64,000 nt of DNA, taken from positions 62,001 to 126,000 of the forward strand of contig NZ_JAIUHR010000001.1 of assembly GCF_020165195.1 (NCBI RefSeq), given 5' to 3'. This stretch comes from Mesorhizobium sp. CA14 (lineage in GTDB: Bacteria > Pseudomonadota > Alphaproteobacteria > Rhizobiales > Rhizobiaceae). Below the pieces are notes generated by a model. The model saw only the letters and a program-made list of their open reading frames with translations. It did no database searches and had not been told where the DNA came from. Within the stretch, counting starts at the first letter, position 1, and each line of letters opens with the position of its first letter. This document shows positions 17,997-27,710 of this stretch, one piece after another. The translations under genes and the position numbers were made by a program.

Positions 17997-20213
17997 ATGG
18001 GGTTGACGACTTGGGGACGGACGGGCCTTGCGGGCGATAGCGCGGGGCCGGGCTTCCGATCAATTGCAAAGACAATCGCCACATTGATGGCCGGAGCGGC
18101 GGCGATCGCGCTCAGCGCGCCCGCCGCGCGAGCGCAGCAAGCCGCGCAGCCGGCCAACCAGCAGCAGGCCGACCAGAAAAAGAAGGCCGATGAGCAGGCC
18201 GCAGCCGAAGGGACGCTTCTCGACAAGATCCTCGTCATCAGCCGCACCGGCGAAACCGCGATCCAGTCGCTTGCCTCGGCCAGCCATGTCGACCAGGAGC
18301 AGCTCGACCGTCGCATGGCGACGACGCCGAACGAGATGCTTCTCGGCGTGCCCGGTGTCACCGTGCAGGCCGACGCGCGCCGCGTCAGCTCCAGCATCAA
18401 CATCCGCGGCCTGCAGGATTTCGGCCGCGTCGCGGTGATCGTCGACGGCGCAAGGCAGGATTTCCAGCGCTCGGACCATGGCACGCAATCGACCTTCTAT
18501 GTCGATCCCGAACTGATCAAATCCGTCGACGTCATCCGCGGCCCGACCGCCAACACCTATGGCTCCGGCGCCATCGGCGGCGTCGTCTTCTTCGACACCA
18601 AGGATGCCCAGGATTTCCTCAGGCCGGATGAGACCTGGGCCGGCTCGCTGACCGGGCGCTATGAAAGCAACGGCAAAGGCTGGACCGCCAGCGCGACCGG
18701 CGCCTATAAGATCAACGACAATTGGGATGTTCTCGGCAACATCGTCTATCGCGACTATGGCGACTACAAGAATGGCGGCGGCGACACCGTTGCCGGCACC
18801 GGTTTCGACGTGCTGAGCGGCCTGCTCAAGACCACCATACGCCCGACCGAGAACAGCGAGCTGAAGCTCGGCTGGGTCGGCTCGAAGGACGGCTGGACCG
18901 AGACCAGCGGCGGCGTGCCGGCGAATGACGTCGATCTCAAGTCGAATACCTTCACGGCCCGCTACAACATCACCGACGATGCCAGGAGCTGGCTCGACCT
19001 CCACATCAACGCCTCCTACAATAAGACAATTCTCGACCTGACCACGCTTACCGCGCAGAACCGCTTCGATCCGACGACCGGCCTGCCCGTGGTGCTGCCG
19101 GCTGGCTCGCTGTCCACCTTCGATGTCGGCACGACCGGCATCGACATATGGAACACATCCCGCTTCGAGACGGCGAGCGTCGCGCACGAACTGACCTATG
19201 GCGGCGACTGGGTCGGCGACGATGTCGAGACCGGCGGCAGCGCCGGCGGCGACGCCTTCTACACGCCGTCCGGCAAGCGCAATGTCTCCGGCGCTTACAT
19301 ACAGGACAAGCTGACCTGGGAGTGGATCGAGGTCATTGGCGGCCTGCGCTACGACAATTACAGCCTGAAGGACGACACGAATGAGACGTCCGGCGACAGG
19401 GTTTCGCCGCGCATCACGGTCGGCGTCTCGCCCTTCGAAAGCGCAGGTCTCGCCGGCCTGCAATTCTACGGCACCTATGCGGAAGGCTATCGCTCCCCCT
19501 CTCTGACCGAGACGCTGATCAGCGGCAACCATCCGGCCGGCGTCAGCTTCCCGTTCCTGCCCAATCCGAATCTGAAGCCCGAGACGGGCAAGACCGTCGA
19601 GTTCGGCGTCAACTACCAGCAGAACGACATCATCGAGGGCGGCGACGCGCTGCGGCTCAAGGCTGCCTACTTCCACAACAACGTCGACGATTACATCGAC
19701 GGCGTGACGCTCTCGCCCTTCGACCCAACCAGCGGCTGCCCGTTCGGCCCGGGCATTCCGATCTGCTTCCAGTACCAGAACTTCGCCAAGGCCAAGATCA
19801 ACGGCTTCGAGCTGGAAAGCGTCTACGATGCCGGCTGGGGCTATGCCGGCCTGTCGGCCTCCATAATCAACGGCCACACCATCTCCTATGAAGGCGAGCG
19901 CGCCGACCTGGCTACCATCCCCTCCTCGCAGGTGACGGCCCAGCTCGGCCTGCGCTTCCTTGAGGACAAGCTGACCGTCGGCGGCGAGGTGCAGTACAAC
20001 AGCAAGCCCAAGGGCAATCCGGTGGCCAAGGATTATACGCTGGTCAACGCCTTCGCCAGCTATCAGGCGACGGACAATCTCAAGCTCGACTTCCGCGCCG
20101 ACAATCTGTTCGACGTCAAATACGCCAACCCGCTCAACGGAAGCACGACCGCCGTCCTCTACGAACCCGGCGTCACGCTTAAGCTCGCGGCAACCATGCG
20201 CTTCGGAGGCTGA
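17997..20213 (+). CDS. hmuR: TonB-dependent haem/haemoglobin receptor HmuR
   Basis: A 738-residue outer-membrane receptor. A long signal region ends near ALSAPAARA-QQ (about 46). It is followed by a TonB-box-like DKILVI segment, the plug (NEMLLGVPGVTVQ, INIRGLQDFGRVAVIVDG) and the 22-strand barrel. The haem-receptor loop carries YRSPSL at about 497 and NPNLKPET at about 522, with a conserved His between them (SGNHPAG). The C-terminus ends in an aromatic-poor FGG. GGAG precedes ATG 17997. It is divergent from hmuP, with the IRO box between, and tonB lies downstream. Confidence 0.94.
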   Translation: MGLTTWGRTGLAGDSAGPGFRSIAKTIATLMAGAAAIALSAPAARAQQAAQPANQQQADQKKKADEQAAAEGTLLDKILVISRTGETAIQSLASASHVDQEQLDRRMATTPNEMLLGVPGVTVQADARRVSSSINIRGLQDFGRVAVIVDGARQDFQRSDHGTQSTFYVDPELIKSVDVIRGPTANTYGSGAIGGVVFFDTKDAQDFLRPDETWAGSLTGRYESNGKGWTASATGAYKINDNWDVLGNIVYRDYGDYKNGGGDTVAGTGFDVLSGLLKTTIRPTENSELKLGWVGSKDGWTETSGGVPANDVDLKSNTFTARYNITDDARSWLDLHINASYNKTILDLTTLTAQNRFDPTTGLPVVLPAGSLSTFDVGTTGIDIWNTSRFETASVAHELTYGGDWVGDDVETGGSAGGDAFYTPSGKRNVSGAYIQDKLTWEWIEVIGGLRYDNYSLKDDTNETSGDRVSPRITVGVSPFESAGLAGLQFYGTYAEGYRSPSLTETLISGNHPAGVSFPFLPNPNLKPETGKTVEFGVNYQQNDIIEGGDALRLKAAYFHNNVDDYIDGVTLSPFDPTSGCPFGPGIPICFQYQNFAKAKINGFELESVYDAGWGYAGLSASIINGHTISYEGERADLATIPSSQVTAQLGLRFLEDKLTVGGEVQYNSKPKGNPVAKDYTLVNAFASYQATDNLKLDFRADNLFDVKYANPLNGSTTAVLYEPGVTLKLAATMRFGG

Positions 20214-20220
20214 GCTAGGC

Positions 20221-20340
20221 ATGAAATGCTTGACGGCATCCTTTCGTCTGCTGGCCTCGTCGTTTGCGATGTCGCTTGCTATGGTGCCGGCGTGGGCCCA
20301 GTCCGCGCCGGCTCCGGCCCGAGGCGCTTTCGGCGTATAG
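20221..20340 (+). CDS. Small putative secreted peptide between hmuR and tonB
   Basis: A 39-codon frame starts seven bases after the hmuR stop. It encodes MKCLTASFRLLASSF followed by a hydrophobic stretch and AWAQSAPAPA, a textbook signal peptide with an AxA cleavage site, then only about ten residues. GGAGG lies 11 bases upstream, inside the hmuR end. It may be a genuine small exported peptide or the surviving signal sequence of a degraded gene. No function is known. Confidence 0.4.
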   Translation: MKCLTASFRLLASSFAMSLAMVPAWAQSAPAPARGAFGV

Positions 20341-20468
20341 GGATAGGATTGCATCCGGCCATTCCGCATGGCGTCATGGCGTGGCCTGCCTCCGGTCCAC
20401 CGCCATGGGCGGCAACCGATCTTGATTTGACAATTCCTTGTCGCGTGCGGCAGGTCTCGGCGCGAGCC

Positions 20469-21431
20469 ATGCAGGACATCAATCACCCTTCCGATGCAGG
20501 CAGTGAACCGGCGATCAAGCCGGACGCGCCGCTCATGCAGACGCGGCAATCCGCGGGAGACCGCAGATGGATGGTGGCGATCGTTGCCTCCGGCCTGCTC
20601 CATGGTGCCGCCGCGGCGGCGTTTCTGATCGCACCCGCGGGGACATTCGATCCTGCAGACGCGATCAGGGCCGAGGGCGCCGACCAGTCCGGCGCCAACG
20701 TCATCGGCAGCGCCTTGGACGACCAGGCGTCCGGCGCGGTGGATGTTACCCTGGTCCCGGATCCGCAGCCGGTGAAACGCCAGGCCGCAAAACCCGCTCC
20801 GCCGGCCGAGGCGCCGCATCCGGTAAGTGAGCAAGTGGCGCGCCAGCCTCCGCCGGAAGCCGTCAAGGAGCAGGCCTCTACGCCGGATATCCTGTCGGCC
20901 GCCGCACCGCGCCAGGATGATCAGAGCGTCCCCACGGACAGTAAGCCGACGCCCGCGATCGAGCCGCATAGCACACAAGCGCCCCCTGCCGAGCCCGAGC
21001 AATCGCCGGTCCCGAGCGCGGCATCGAGCGCACCAGCCGCATCGGCGGGGCCAAGCGAAACCGTTGAACCGCGCGGCACGGCCGATGGCGATACGCGTGA
21101 GGCGCCGGTCATCGCCAGCAAGGGCAAGAAACAGGCCGCCGGCAATGCGCTGGAATCCCGATACAGCGGTGAAATCCAGAAGAAGCTTGCCCGCGCCAAC
21201 CGTCGCGTTTCGAAACCGATCCAGGCCAAGGCTCGCAACAATGCCAGGGTGGTTTTCGTCGTCGCGGCCGACGGCAGCGTCAGCGACCTGCAGCTCGCTG
21301 AAAGTTCAGGCTCCGCCGAGCTCGATCAATTCGCTTTGACGCTGGTGCGCAAACAAGCCCCGTTCCCTCCCATTCCGCCCGAGACCGGAAAATCGAGTTG
21401 GGTGTTCAAGGCGCGGATCGGCCCCTTTTAA
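20469..21431 (+). CDS. tonB: TonB-family energy transducer
   Basis: A 320-residue protein: a short cytoplasmic start, one membrane anchor (about 34-55), a Pro/Ala/Glu-rich periplasmic spacer (about 95-225) and a C-terminal TonB domain with ARVVFVVAADGSVSDLQLAE and FPPIPPE. It couples the proton gradient to HmuR. ATG 20469 places the anchor where TonB proteins have it; the frame is open further upstream to 20226 without a ribosome site. A near IRO box (TGA-N9-TCC at 20423-20437) overlaps TTGACA in the 128 bases upstream, suggesting its own iron-regulated promoter. Confidence 0.88.
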   Translation: MQDINHPSDAGSEPAIKPDAPLMQTRQSAGDRRWMVAIVASGLLHGAAAAAFLIAPAGTFDPADAIRAEGADQSGANVIGSALDDQASGAVDVTLVPDPQPVKRQAAKPAPPAEAPHPVSEQVARQPPPEAVKEQASTPDILSAAAPRQDDQSVPTDSKPTPAIEPHSTQAPPAEPEQSPVPSAASSAPAASAGPSETVEPRGTADGDTREAPVIASKGKKQAAGNALESRYSGEIQKKLARANRRVSKPIQAKARNNARVVFVVAADGSVSDLQLAESSGSAELDQFALTLVRKQAPFPPIPPETGKSSWVFKARIGPF

Positions 21432-21475
21432 AGCCTTCGCCATCCTAGGAATTCGTCCATTTCGAAAGGAAGCCA

Positions 21476-21790
21476 ATGTACATCGCTATGAACCGCTTCA
21501 AGGTCCAGAACGGCTCGGAAGAAGCCTTCGAGGACGTCTGGAAGAATCGCGATTCAAGCCTCTCCGGAATGCAGGGTTTTAGGGAATTCCACCTGCTGCG
21601 CGGTCCGGTCGACGAGACCGAGGGCTACACGCTGTTTGCCTCGCACACGGTCTGGGCAAGCCAGGAGGATTTCGTCGCCTGGACGAAATCGGAAAACTTC
21701 CGCGCCGCCCATCGCAACGCTGGCGGCTCGAAGGTGCACTATCTCGGCCATCCGCAATTCGAAGGCTTCTCGGTCGTCGAAGGCGCTTGA
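21476..21790 (+). CDS. IsdG-type haem-degrading monooxygenase (HmuQ/HmuD-like)
   Basis: A 104-residue ABM-fold protein that opens the haem ring to free iron. The IsdG catalytic triad is present: N6 (MYIAMNRF), W69 (FVAWTKS) and H79 (RAAHRNA). The segment GFREFHLLRGP...EGYTLFASHTVW matches rhizobial HmuQ/HmuD. AAGGAAG lies before ATG 21476, 44 bases after tonB, so the two are probably co-transcribed. It gives the haem-uptake system its degradation step, alongside HmuS. Confidence 0.88.
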   Translation: MYIAMNRFKVQNGSEEAFEDVWKNRDSSLSGMQGFREFHLLRGPVDETEGYTLFASHTVWASQEDFVAWTKSENFRAAHRNAGGSKVHYLGHPQFEGFSVVEGA

Positions 21791-21822
21791 AACGCGCCTC
21801 CGCCAAACTCGTCTCGAGCTGA

Positions 21823-24800
21823 CTAAGCCGCGGCGAGCAGGCTGGCGTTGCCGCCCGCCGCCGTGGTGTCGACGCAGACCGCGCGCTCATGGGCGTAAGC
21901 GGCCGGGTTGAGCACCTCGCTGACCAGCGGCACGATCGGCCCGGCGCGCTCGGCAATCACCTTGCGCACGATGCGCGCCGCCTCCGGCGTGCCGGAGAAG
22001 GCGACGACATCGACCCGCAGCGAACGTGCCTCCACCGGATCTGGCCGACCGTCGATCGCCGCGAGCGGCAGACCCTTGCCGGTCAACGGCGACAGCGCAA
22101 CCGGCGCGCCCGGCGCCACCGCCAGAACCGCATTGCCGGCCGCAAGCGCCTGGATAGTCTGGGCAAGCAGCGTCTCGGCATCCGGGCCAAGGCAGAGCAC
22201 CCGGCCGCGCGGCGCCAGCGACAGCGTGTTGGCCTCGCCGGTCGGCCCTGGCAGGTCGACCTGGCCGAAATCGAGGCTGGCAGCTGCGGCGATCGCCGCC
22301 GCGCCCTTGCCGCGCAGATGCTTCCTCAGGATCGCCACGCGGTCCGGTCGCGTCGACCAGCCGCCGAACGTCGGATCCGGCAGATTGTCGGCAAGCTCGG
22401 TCGCGGTCACCTTGTGGCCCTCGCCAACCTCGGTCCCGGCCTCCGGCCCCTTGCGGAAGCGGCGCAGGTAGTGCGGTCCGCCGGCCTTCGGGCCGGTGCC
22501 CGAAAGCCCCTCGCCACCAAAAGGCTGCGAGCCGACGACGGCGCCGATCTGGTTGCGGTTGACATAGATGTTGCCGGCATGGATGCCGTCGACAAAATGC
22601 TGGACGCGGCCCTCGATGCGCGTGTGCAGGCCAAAGGTCAGGCCGTAGCCCTTGCGGTTGATGGCGGCGATCACCGCGTCGATCTCGTCGGCGTCGAAGG
22701 TCGCGACATTCAGCACCGGGCCGAACACCTCGCGCTCCATTTCCTCTATGCCTTTGACCCGGAAGACATGCGGCGCGACGAAGCGGCCGCTTGCCGGCGC
22801 CTCCAATTTTGCGATGAGCCTGCCTTCCAGCCCCTTCTTCCTGCAATAGTCGCTGATCGACGCTTGCGCCTCGTCGTCGATAACCGGGCCGACATCGGTC
22901 GAGATGGCCCAGGGATTGCCGACATTGAGCGCTTCCATCGCGCCCTTCAGCATCTCCAGCATCTTCTTCTCGACGTCCTTCTGGACGTAGAGCACGCGCA
23001 GCGCCGAGCAGCGCTGGCCGGCGCTCTGGAAGGCGGAGGCGAGGATGTCGCGCACCGCCTGTTCCGGCAGCGCGGTGGAATCGACGATCATCGCGTTCAA
23101 GCCGCCCGTTTCGGCAATCAGCATGGCGTCCGGCGTAGCGGTCTCGGCCAGTTGCTTCTCGATCAGCTTGGCGACCTCGGTCGAGCCAGTGAAGCAGACG
23201 CCGGCAATGCGCGGGTCGGCCGTCAGCGGCGCGCCGACCGAGGCGCCATCGCCCGGCAGCAATTGGATGACATCCTCCGGCACGCCGGCCTCGCGCAGCA
23301 TTTCCACAGCGCGGAAAGCGATCAGCGGCGTCTGCTCGGCCGGTTTGGCGATGACCGAATTGCCGGTGACCAAAGCTGCCGCGATCTGGCCGGTGAAGAT
23401 CGCCAGCGGGAAATTCCACGGCGAGATGCAGACGATCGCGCCGCGCGCTTGCGTGCCCGCTTCGGCATTGGCCGCCTCGGCGGCGTAGTAGCGCAGGAAG
23501 TCGACCGCTTCGCGCACCTCGGCCACCCCGTCGGCCAGCGACTTGCCGGCCTCGCGGGTGGCGAGAGCGAAGAACTCGGCGGCATTGGCCTCGTAGAGAT
23601 CGGCGGCGCGGTTGAGGATAGCGGCGCGCTCGGCAACCGGGCGCTTCGCCCAGGCGGGTTGCGCGTCGACGGCGATGCGCACGGCGGTCGCCACCTGCTT
23701 GGCCGCCGACTCATGCACGGTGCCGACGATCTCGTCGGGCTTGGCCGGATTGACGATCTGGCGCGGCTGGCCGTAGCCGGCGGCGCGCGTGACCGGCTTG
23801 GCGTGCCAGCGATCCGCGCCGGCGAACGCCGCCCTCGCCTTGTCGATGGCCGCGAGCGTCACCGGATCGGTGATGTCGAAGCCTTTGGAATTGCGCCGGC
23901 CGGCGCCGAAGATCGCGGCCGGGCGCGTGATCGCCGGATTGGCGGCCGGCCCCTGCGTCTCGACAACCGCGAGCGGGTCGCGCGCGATCTCCTCCGGCTC
24001 GACCTCCTCGTCGGTCAACTGGTGGACGAAGGAGGAGTTGGCGCCGTTTTCCAGCAGACGCCGCACCAGATAGGCAAGCAGGTCGGAATGCGCGCCGACC
24101 GGCGCATAGATGCGGCAGCGCGTGCCTTCGGCTTGGCGCACCGTCTCATGCAGCGCCTCGCCCATGCCGTGCAGGCGCTGGAACTCGAAGCTGTCGCGGT
24201 CCGTCGCCATCGACAAGATGGCGGCAACCGTGTGCGCGTTATGCGTGGCGAACTGCGGATAGATCCGGTCGGTCATCGACAAAAGCTTCTTCGCGCAGGC
24301 GAGATACGAAACGTCGGTGTTGGCCTTGCGGGTGAAGACGGGATAACCGGACAAGCCAAGCGTCTGCGCCCGCTTGATTTCCGTGTCCCAATAGGCGCCC
24401 TTCACCAGCCGCACCATGATCCGGCGGTCGTATTTCTTGGCAAGCGCATAGAGCCAGTCGATGGCGAAAGCCGCGCGCGGGCCATAGGCCTGGACAACGA
24501 CGCCGAAACCGTCCCAGCCGGCAAGTTCCGGCTCGGCCAGCACGCGTTCGATGACGTCGAGCGACAGGTCGAGGCGGTCCGCCTCTTCGGCGTCGATGTT
24601 GAGGCCCATGCGCGAATGCCGGGCGGCAAGCGCCAGCGACAGAAGCCGTTCGGCCATCACCGGCAGCATGGTCTCGCGCTGCGCCACCTCGTAGCGCGGA
24701 TGCAGCGCCGAGAGCTTGACCGAAATGCCATGATTGTAGCGGATGTCGGGACCGTTCGACCCGGCATCGAGCGAGGAGATCGCCTCAGCATAGGCGCGGT

Positions 24801-25431
24801 GGTAACGCAGCGCGTCGGCTTCGGTGCGGGCCGCTTCGCCCAGCATGTCGAAGGAATAGAGATAGCCCTTCTGCGTCATCGTCCGGCCGCGCTTGACGGC
24901 CTCGGCGATGGTGCGGCCAAGCACGAATTGCTCGCCCATCTCGCGCATCGCAGCGGCGACCGCCTTGCGGATCACCGGCTCGCCGAGCCTGCGCACCATA
25001 GCGCGCAGCGTGCCCTCGATACCGCCCTCGCCTTCGTCGAGCACGCGGCCGGTCAGCATCAGCGCCCAGGTCGATGCGTTGACGAAGATCGAGCTCGAAC
25101 CACCCGAATGCGCCGACCAGTCATGCGGCGCGATCTTGTCGGCGATGAGATCGTCCATCGTCTCGGCATCGGGCACGCGCAGCAGGGCTTCGGCGAGACA
25201 CATCAGCGCCACGCCTTCCTTGGTCGACAGGCCGTAGGCCGAGAGGAAGACCTCCATCAGCCTGGGATCGGTCGAGCCGCGCACCGCCCGCACCAGATCG
25301 GCCGCGCGCGCCGAGATCGCCTTGCGCTCCTGCGCCGAAAGCCCCGCCGTCGCCGACAGGCGCTTCACCGCCTCATCTTCGTCGGGCAAATAATTGGCGC
25401 GGATCTGCTGGCGGATGGCGTCGAGCGGCAT
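21823..25431 (-). CDS. putA: Bifunctional proline dehydrogenase/glutamate-semialdehyde dehydrogenase PutA
   Basis: A 1202-residue enzyme that oxidises proline to glutamate. The N-terminus lacks a ribbon-helix-helix domain, so it does not act as its own repressor. The FAD-linked proline dehydrogenase barrel spans roughly 170-470 (AEEADRLDLSLDVIERV, MVRLVKGAYWDTEIKRAQ). The aldehyde dehydrogenase domain follows from about 530, with catalytic C808 in SAGQRCSALRVL. A C-terminal ALDH-like tail completes the long type B/C PutA form. Divergent putR lies 164 bases away. Confidence 0.96.
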   Translation of the reverse strand: MPLDAIRQQIRANYLPDEDEAVKRLSATAGLSAQERKAISARAADLVRAVRGSTDPRLMEVFLSAYGLSTKEGVALMCLAEALLRVPDAETMDDLIADKIAPHDWSAHSGGSSSIFVNASTWALMLTGRVLDEGEGGIEGTLRAMVRRLGEPVIRKAVAAAMREMGEQFVLGRTIAEAVKRGRTMTQKGYLYSFDMLGEAARTEADALRYHRAYAEAISSLDAGSNGPDIRYNHGISVKLSALHPRYEVAQRETMLPVMAERLLSLALAARHSRMGLNIDAEEADRLDLSLDVIERVLAEPELAGWDGFGVVVQAYGPRAAFAIDWLYALAKKYDRRIMVRLVKGAYWDTEIKRAQTLGLSGYPVFTRKANTDVSYLACAKKLLSMTDRIYPQFATHNAHTVAAILSMATDRDSFEFQRLHGMGEALHETVRQAEGTRCRIYAPVGAHSDLLAYLVRRLLENGANSSFVHQLTDEEVEPEEIARDPLAVVETQGPAANPAITRPAAIFGAGRRNSKGFDITDPVTLAAIDKARAAFAGADRWHAKPVTRAAGYGQPRQIVNPAKPDEIVGTVHESAAKQVATAVRIAVDAQPAWAKRPVAERAAILNRAADLYEANAAEFFALATREAGKSLADGVAEVREAVDFLRYYAAEAANAEAGTQARGAIVCISPWNFPLAIFTGQIAAALVTGNSVIAKPAEQTPLIAFRAVEMLREAGVPEDVIQLLPGDGASVGAPLTADPRIAGVCFTGSTEVAKLIEKQLAETATPDAMLIAETGGLNAMIVDSTALPEQAVRDILASAFQSAGQRCSALRVLYVQKDVEKKMLEMLKGAMEALNVGNPWAISTDVGPVIDDEAQASISDYCRKKGLEGRLIAKLEAPASGRFVAPHVFRVKGIEEMEREVFGPVLNVATFDADEIDAVIAAINRKGYGLTFGLHTRIEGRVQHFVDGIHAGNIYVNRNQIGAVVGSQPFGGEGLSGTGPKAGGPHYLRRFRKGPEAGTEVGEGHKVTATELADNLPDPTFGGWSTRPDRVAILRKHLRGKGAAAIAAAASLDFGQVDLPGPTGEANTLSLAPRGRVLCLGPDAETLLAQTIQALAAGNAVLAVAPGAPVALSPLTGKGLPLAAIDGRPDPVEARSLRVDVVAFSGTPEAARIVRKVIAERAGPIVPLVSEVLNPAAYAHERAVCVDTTAAGGNASLLAAA

Positions 25432-25537
25432 GTCGGGTCCATGAAAGCGAGCGTGAACGAACGGTCTGGCGTCCGCCGGACCGAATGGCGCAAGCTAGCA
25501 CAGCTGCGAATTCCAGTCGGTCCAAAGAAATCGACAA

Positions 25538-25557
25538 GATAGACTGATCGATCTATC
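25538..25557. promoter_or_regulatory. Candidate PutR operator
   Basis: GATAGA (25538-25543) and TCTATC (25552-25557) form an inverted repeat around CTGATCGA, in the AT-rich putA/putR divergent spacer. The dyad form and place suit an Lrp/AsnC-family activator. Binding is inferred. Confidence 0.45.
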
Positions 25558-25595
25558 ATATAGGGAGTAATCTCATCATTTCGACCGTGGTTTCG

Positions 25596-26048
25596 ATGAT
25601 CGAAGACCAATTGGACCGCATTGACCGCAACATCCTGTCCGCGCTCGGGCGCGACGGCAGGCTTTCAATGTCCGAACTGGCTTTGAAGGTCGGCCTGTCG
25701 AAGACGCCGGTGCAGGCGCGCGTGAAGCGGCTGGAGAAGGACGGGTACATAAGAGGCTACCGCGCGGTCATCGACCGCGAGCGCATGGGCGAAGGCCATG
25801 TCGCCTTCGTCCAAGTGAAGCTATCGGACACGCGCTCGGCAGCGCTCGACGCTTTCAACCGCGCTGTTCAGGGCGTGCCGGAGATCGAGCAATGCCACAT
25901 GATGGCATCGAGCTTCGATTATCTGTTGAAGGTCCGCACCACCGACATCGCCGCCTATCGCCGGGTGCTCGGCGAGCGCATCTCCGCCCTACCCCATGTC
26001 GCCCAGACGTCGACCTTTGTGGCGATGGAGACGGTGAAGGACCGCTAA
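25596..26048 (+). CDS. putR: Lrp/AsnC-family regulator, probably PutR
   Basis: A 150-residue regulator: an N-terminal helix-turn-helix (about 5-60, LDRIDRNILSALGRDGRLSMSE) and a C-terminal RAM ligand domain. It is divergent from putA, the arrangement of the proline-responsive PutR activator in Agrobacterium and Rhodobacter. ATG 25596 is taken as start; a GTG at 25587 would add three residues and neither has a good ribosome site. Its stop overlaps the stop of the convergent peroxidase gene. Confidence 0.88.
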   Translation: MIEDQLDRIDRNILSALGRDGRLSMSELALKVGLSKTPVQARVKRLEKDGYIRGYRAVIDRERMGEGHVAFVQVKLSDTRSAALDAFNRAVQGVPEIEQCHMMASSFDYLLKVRTTDIAAYRRVLGERISALPHVAQTSTFVAMETVKDR

Positions 26049-27253
26049 TCAGACAGCGTCTTGAGAAAAGCCACCAGTGCAGCCCGCTCGCGCTCGGACA
26101 GGTCGAGCGAGTGCACTTCCGAGACGCCTTCCATGCTGGGCGGCGCCTTCGAATAATGCGCCACCACCTCCTCGAGTGTCGCGAACTGGCCGGCATGCAT
26201 GTAGGGCGGCCGGCTTGCGGCCCCCCTGAGCGACGGCGTCTTGTAGGCGCGCATCATTTGCGGCCCGTCCTTCACCATGAAGCGCAGCTCGCGGCAGGCG
26301 CTTTCGTCGCCGTCGCGGAACTTGCCGAGACAGTTGAACGGATCGGCCTCGACCTGCGCCACGGCATCGACGCGCCCGCGGTCCGGCGGCAGGCCGTCGA
26401 TCGGCGGCACGGCGGTGTTGTGGAAGGAGTTATCGGTGAAGCGCGGGCCATTGTGGCAGGTCACGCAATTGGCCTTGCCGATGAACAGCTTCAGCCCAAA
26501 GACTTCCTCCGGCGAGAACGCGGCGTCGCCTTGCGGCGCGGCCCCGGTGGCCAGATCAATGGCAAAGCGGTCGAAGCGCGTCTGCTCAGGCTCGATCGAG
26601 CGCTCGAAGGCGGCGATCGCCTTGCCGATATTGGCGAAGACGCGGTTGACGTCTTCTTGCTGGCCGGTGGGCATGGCGTTCCACGCCGCCTTCTCGGCGT
26701 CGCTGCCGAGCGGGCTGGCATTGGCCGGCACGGCGGAAAGGTCCGGCAGCAGTCCGAAGATGCGCTCATAGCGCTCGCCGAACCGCTTCTTGATGTAATG
26801 CGCGAAGGCGGCCCGGTTGCCGGCCTGCTCGAGCGGATTTTCAAGCGGCGTCAGCGCCTGCGCCCACAGGCTGTCGCGCCTTCCGTCCCAGAAGAACCAG
26901 GGATTGCGCGCCACGCCCGCCAACGGCATCGTGCGGCGGTTGGTGTGGCCGACACCGACCGCCTGCGGCAGGTCGTCCTGGAACTGGCGGTCGATCTTGT
27001 GGCAGGTCGAGCAGGACACCGTGCCGTCGCGGCTCATCCCGCCATCGAAGAACAACGTCGAGCCGAGCGCGGCAGCCGCCGGTAGGTCCGCATACTGGTT
27101 CGTGGTGTCGGGTTTCAATGACGGCAGCGTGTTCAGCGCCAAAGATGCAATGGTCTTCTTCTCGGCATCGCTGAACTGCGGCTCGCCGCAGCCGCCCACA
27201 GAGGCGAGAGCGGCTAAAGCCAAGAGGCTCGCGACGCTGATCAGCCACCTCAT
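26045..27253 (-). CDS. Di-haem cytochrome c peroxidase (MauG/CcpA family)
   Basis: A 402-residue exported di-haem protein. The N-terminus has a lipobox-like LASVGGC, with C22 as a possible lipid anchor. Haem c sites are CSTCH (81-85) and CVTCH (263-267), and the C-terminal region ends in a methionine-containing PPYMHAGQFATLEEVVAHY. It probably reduces peroxide in the periplasm using cytochrome c, though some relatives mature other proteins. The gene follows a FixH/YtkA-like gene by seven bases and is likely co-transcribed. Confidence 0.88.
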   Translation of the reverse strand: MRWLISVASLLALAALASVGGCGEPQFSDAEKKTIASLALNTLPSLKPDTTNQYADLPAAAALGSTLFFDGGMSRDGTVSCSTCHKIDRQFQDDLPQAVGVGHTNRRTMPLAGVARNPWFFWDGRRDSLWAQALTPLENPLEQAGNRAAFAHYIKKRFGERYERIFGLLPDLSAVPANASPLGSDAEKAAWNAMPTGQQEDVNRVFANIGKAIAAFERSIEPEQTRFDRFAIDLATGAAPQGDAAFSPEEVFGLKLFIGKANCVTCHNGPRFTDNSFHNTAVPPIDGLPPDRGRVDAVAQVEADPFNCLGKFRDGDESACRELRFMVKDGPQMMRAYKTPSLRGAASRPPYMHAGQFATLEEVVAHYSKAPPSMEGVSEVHSLDLSERERAALVAFLKTLSD

Positions 27254-27260
27254 CGCCCGC

Positions 27261-27710
27261 TCACAAAACGATGTTGAAGACGACGGAATCGGAACCCGCC
27301 GCCGCCGAGACGGCAAAGCGCAATTGCCACCAGCCGCTCATCGTGAACTTCACGCCATCGATGCGATAGCGCCCCTGGCCCAGGTAGTCGGTCGCCTGCG
27401 GACTGGTCGGCAGGCCGTGATCGTGCTGCGGCATCCCGCCGGAAACGGTGATGGCAGCGCCCTCCACCGGCGCGCCGGCTGCGGTCTTCAGCGTCAGCAG
27501 CCAGGACTGCAGCTCGCCCTGCCGGACGACGCCGCGCTCCGGCTCGAAGCTCGCGACGAACAGGCCGTTGGCCGTCTTTTTCGAGCGCGACAGGTCCGGT
27601 CCGGGCGCTGGTTGCGGCAACGTCAGATAGACGGCGGTCACGATGCCGACCAGCAGAGCGGCCAGACCAAGACCCGCAAGGATGTAACGCCATATCGATG
27701 CCAAGCCCAT
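27261..27710 (-). CDS. FixH/YtkA-like membrane-anchored protein
   Basis: A 149-residue protein with one N-terminal membrane segment (YILAGLGLAALLVGIVTAVY) and a periplasmic immunoglobulin-like domain of the YtkA/FixH kind (GELQSWLLTLKTAAGAPVEGA, GGMPQHDHGLPT, DGVKFTMSGWWQLRF). The histidines in MPQHDHG may bind metal. It precedes the di-haem peroxidase and may assist it or deliver copper; that is inference. GAGGA touches ATG 27710, so a TTG seven codons' region downstream (27704) is an alternative start. Confidence 0.7.
   Translation of the reverse strand: MGLASIWRYILAGLGLAALLVGIVTAVYLTLPQPAPGPDLSRSKKTANGLFVASFEPERGVVRQGELQSWLLTLKTAAGAPVEGAAITVSGGMPQHDHGLPTSPQATDYLGQGRYRIDGVKFTMSGWWQLRFAVSAAAGSDSVVFNIVL

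Noticed and set aside
18060..21002. A 980-codon open frame antisense to hmuR and tonB
   Set aside because: It is the mirror of two well-recognised genes, is rich in Arg/Gly/Asp as GC-rich shadows are, and resembles no protein family.
21889..25542. A 1217-codon open frame antisense to putA
   Set aside because: PutA on the other strand is certain; the antisense translation is low-complexity and matches nothing.
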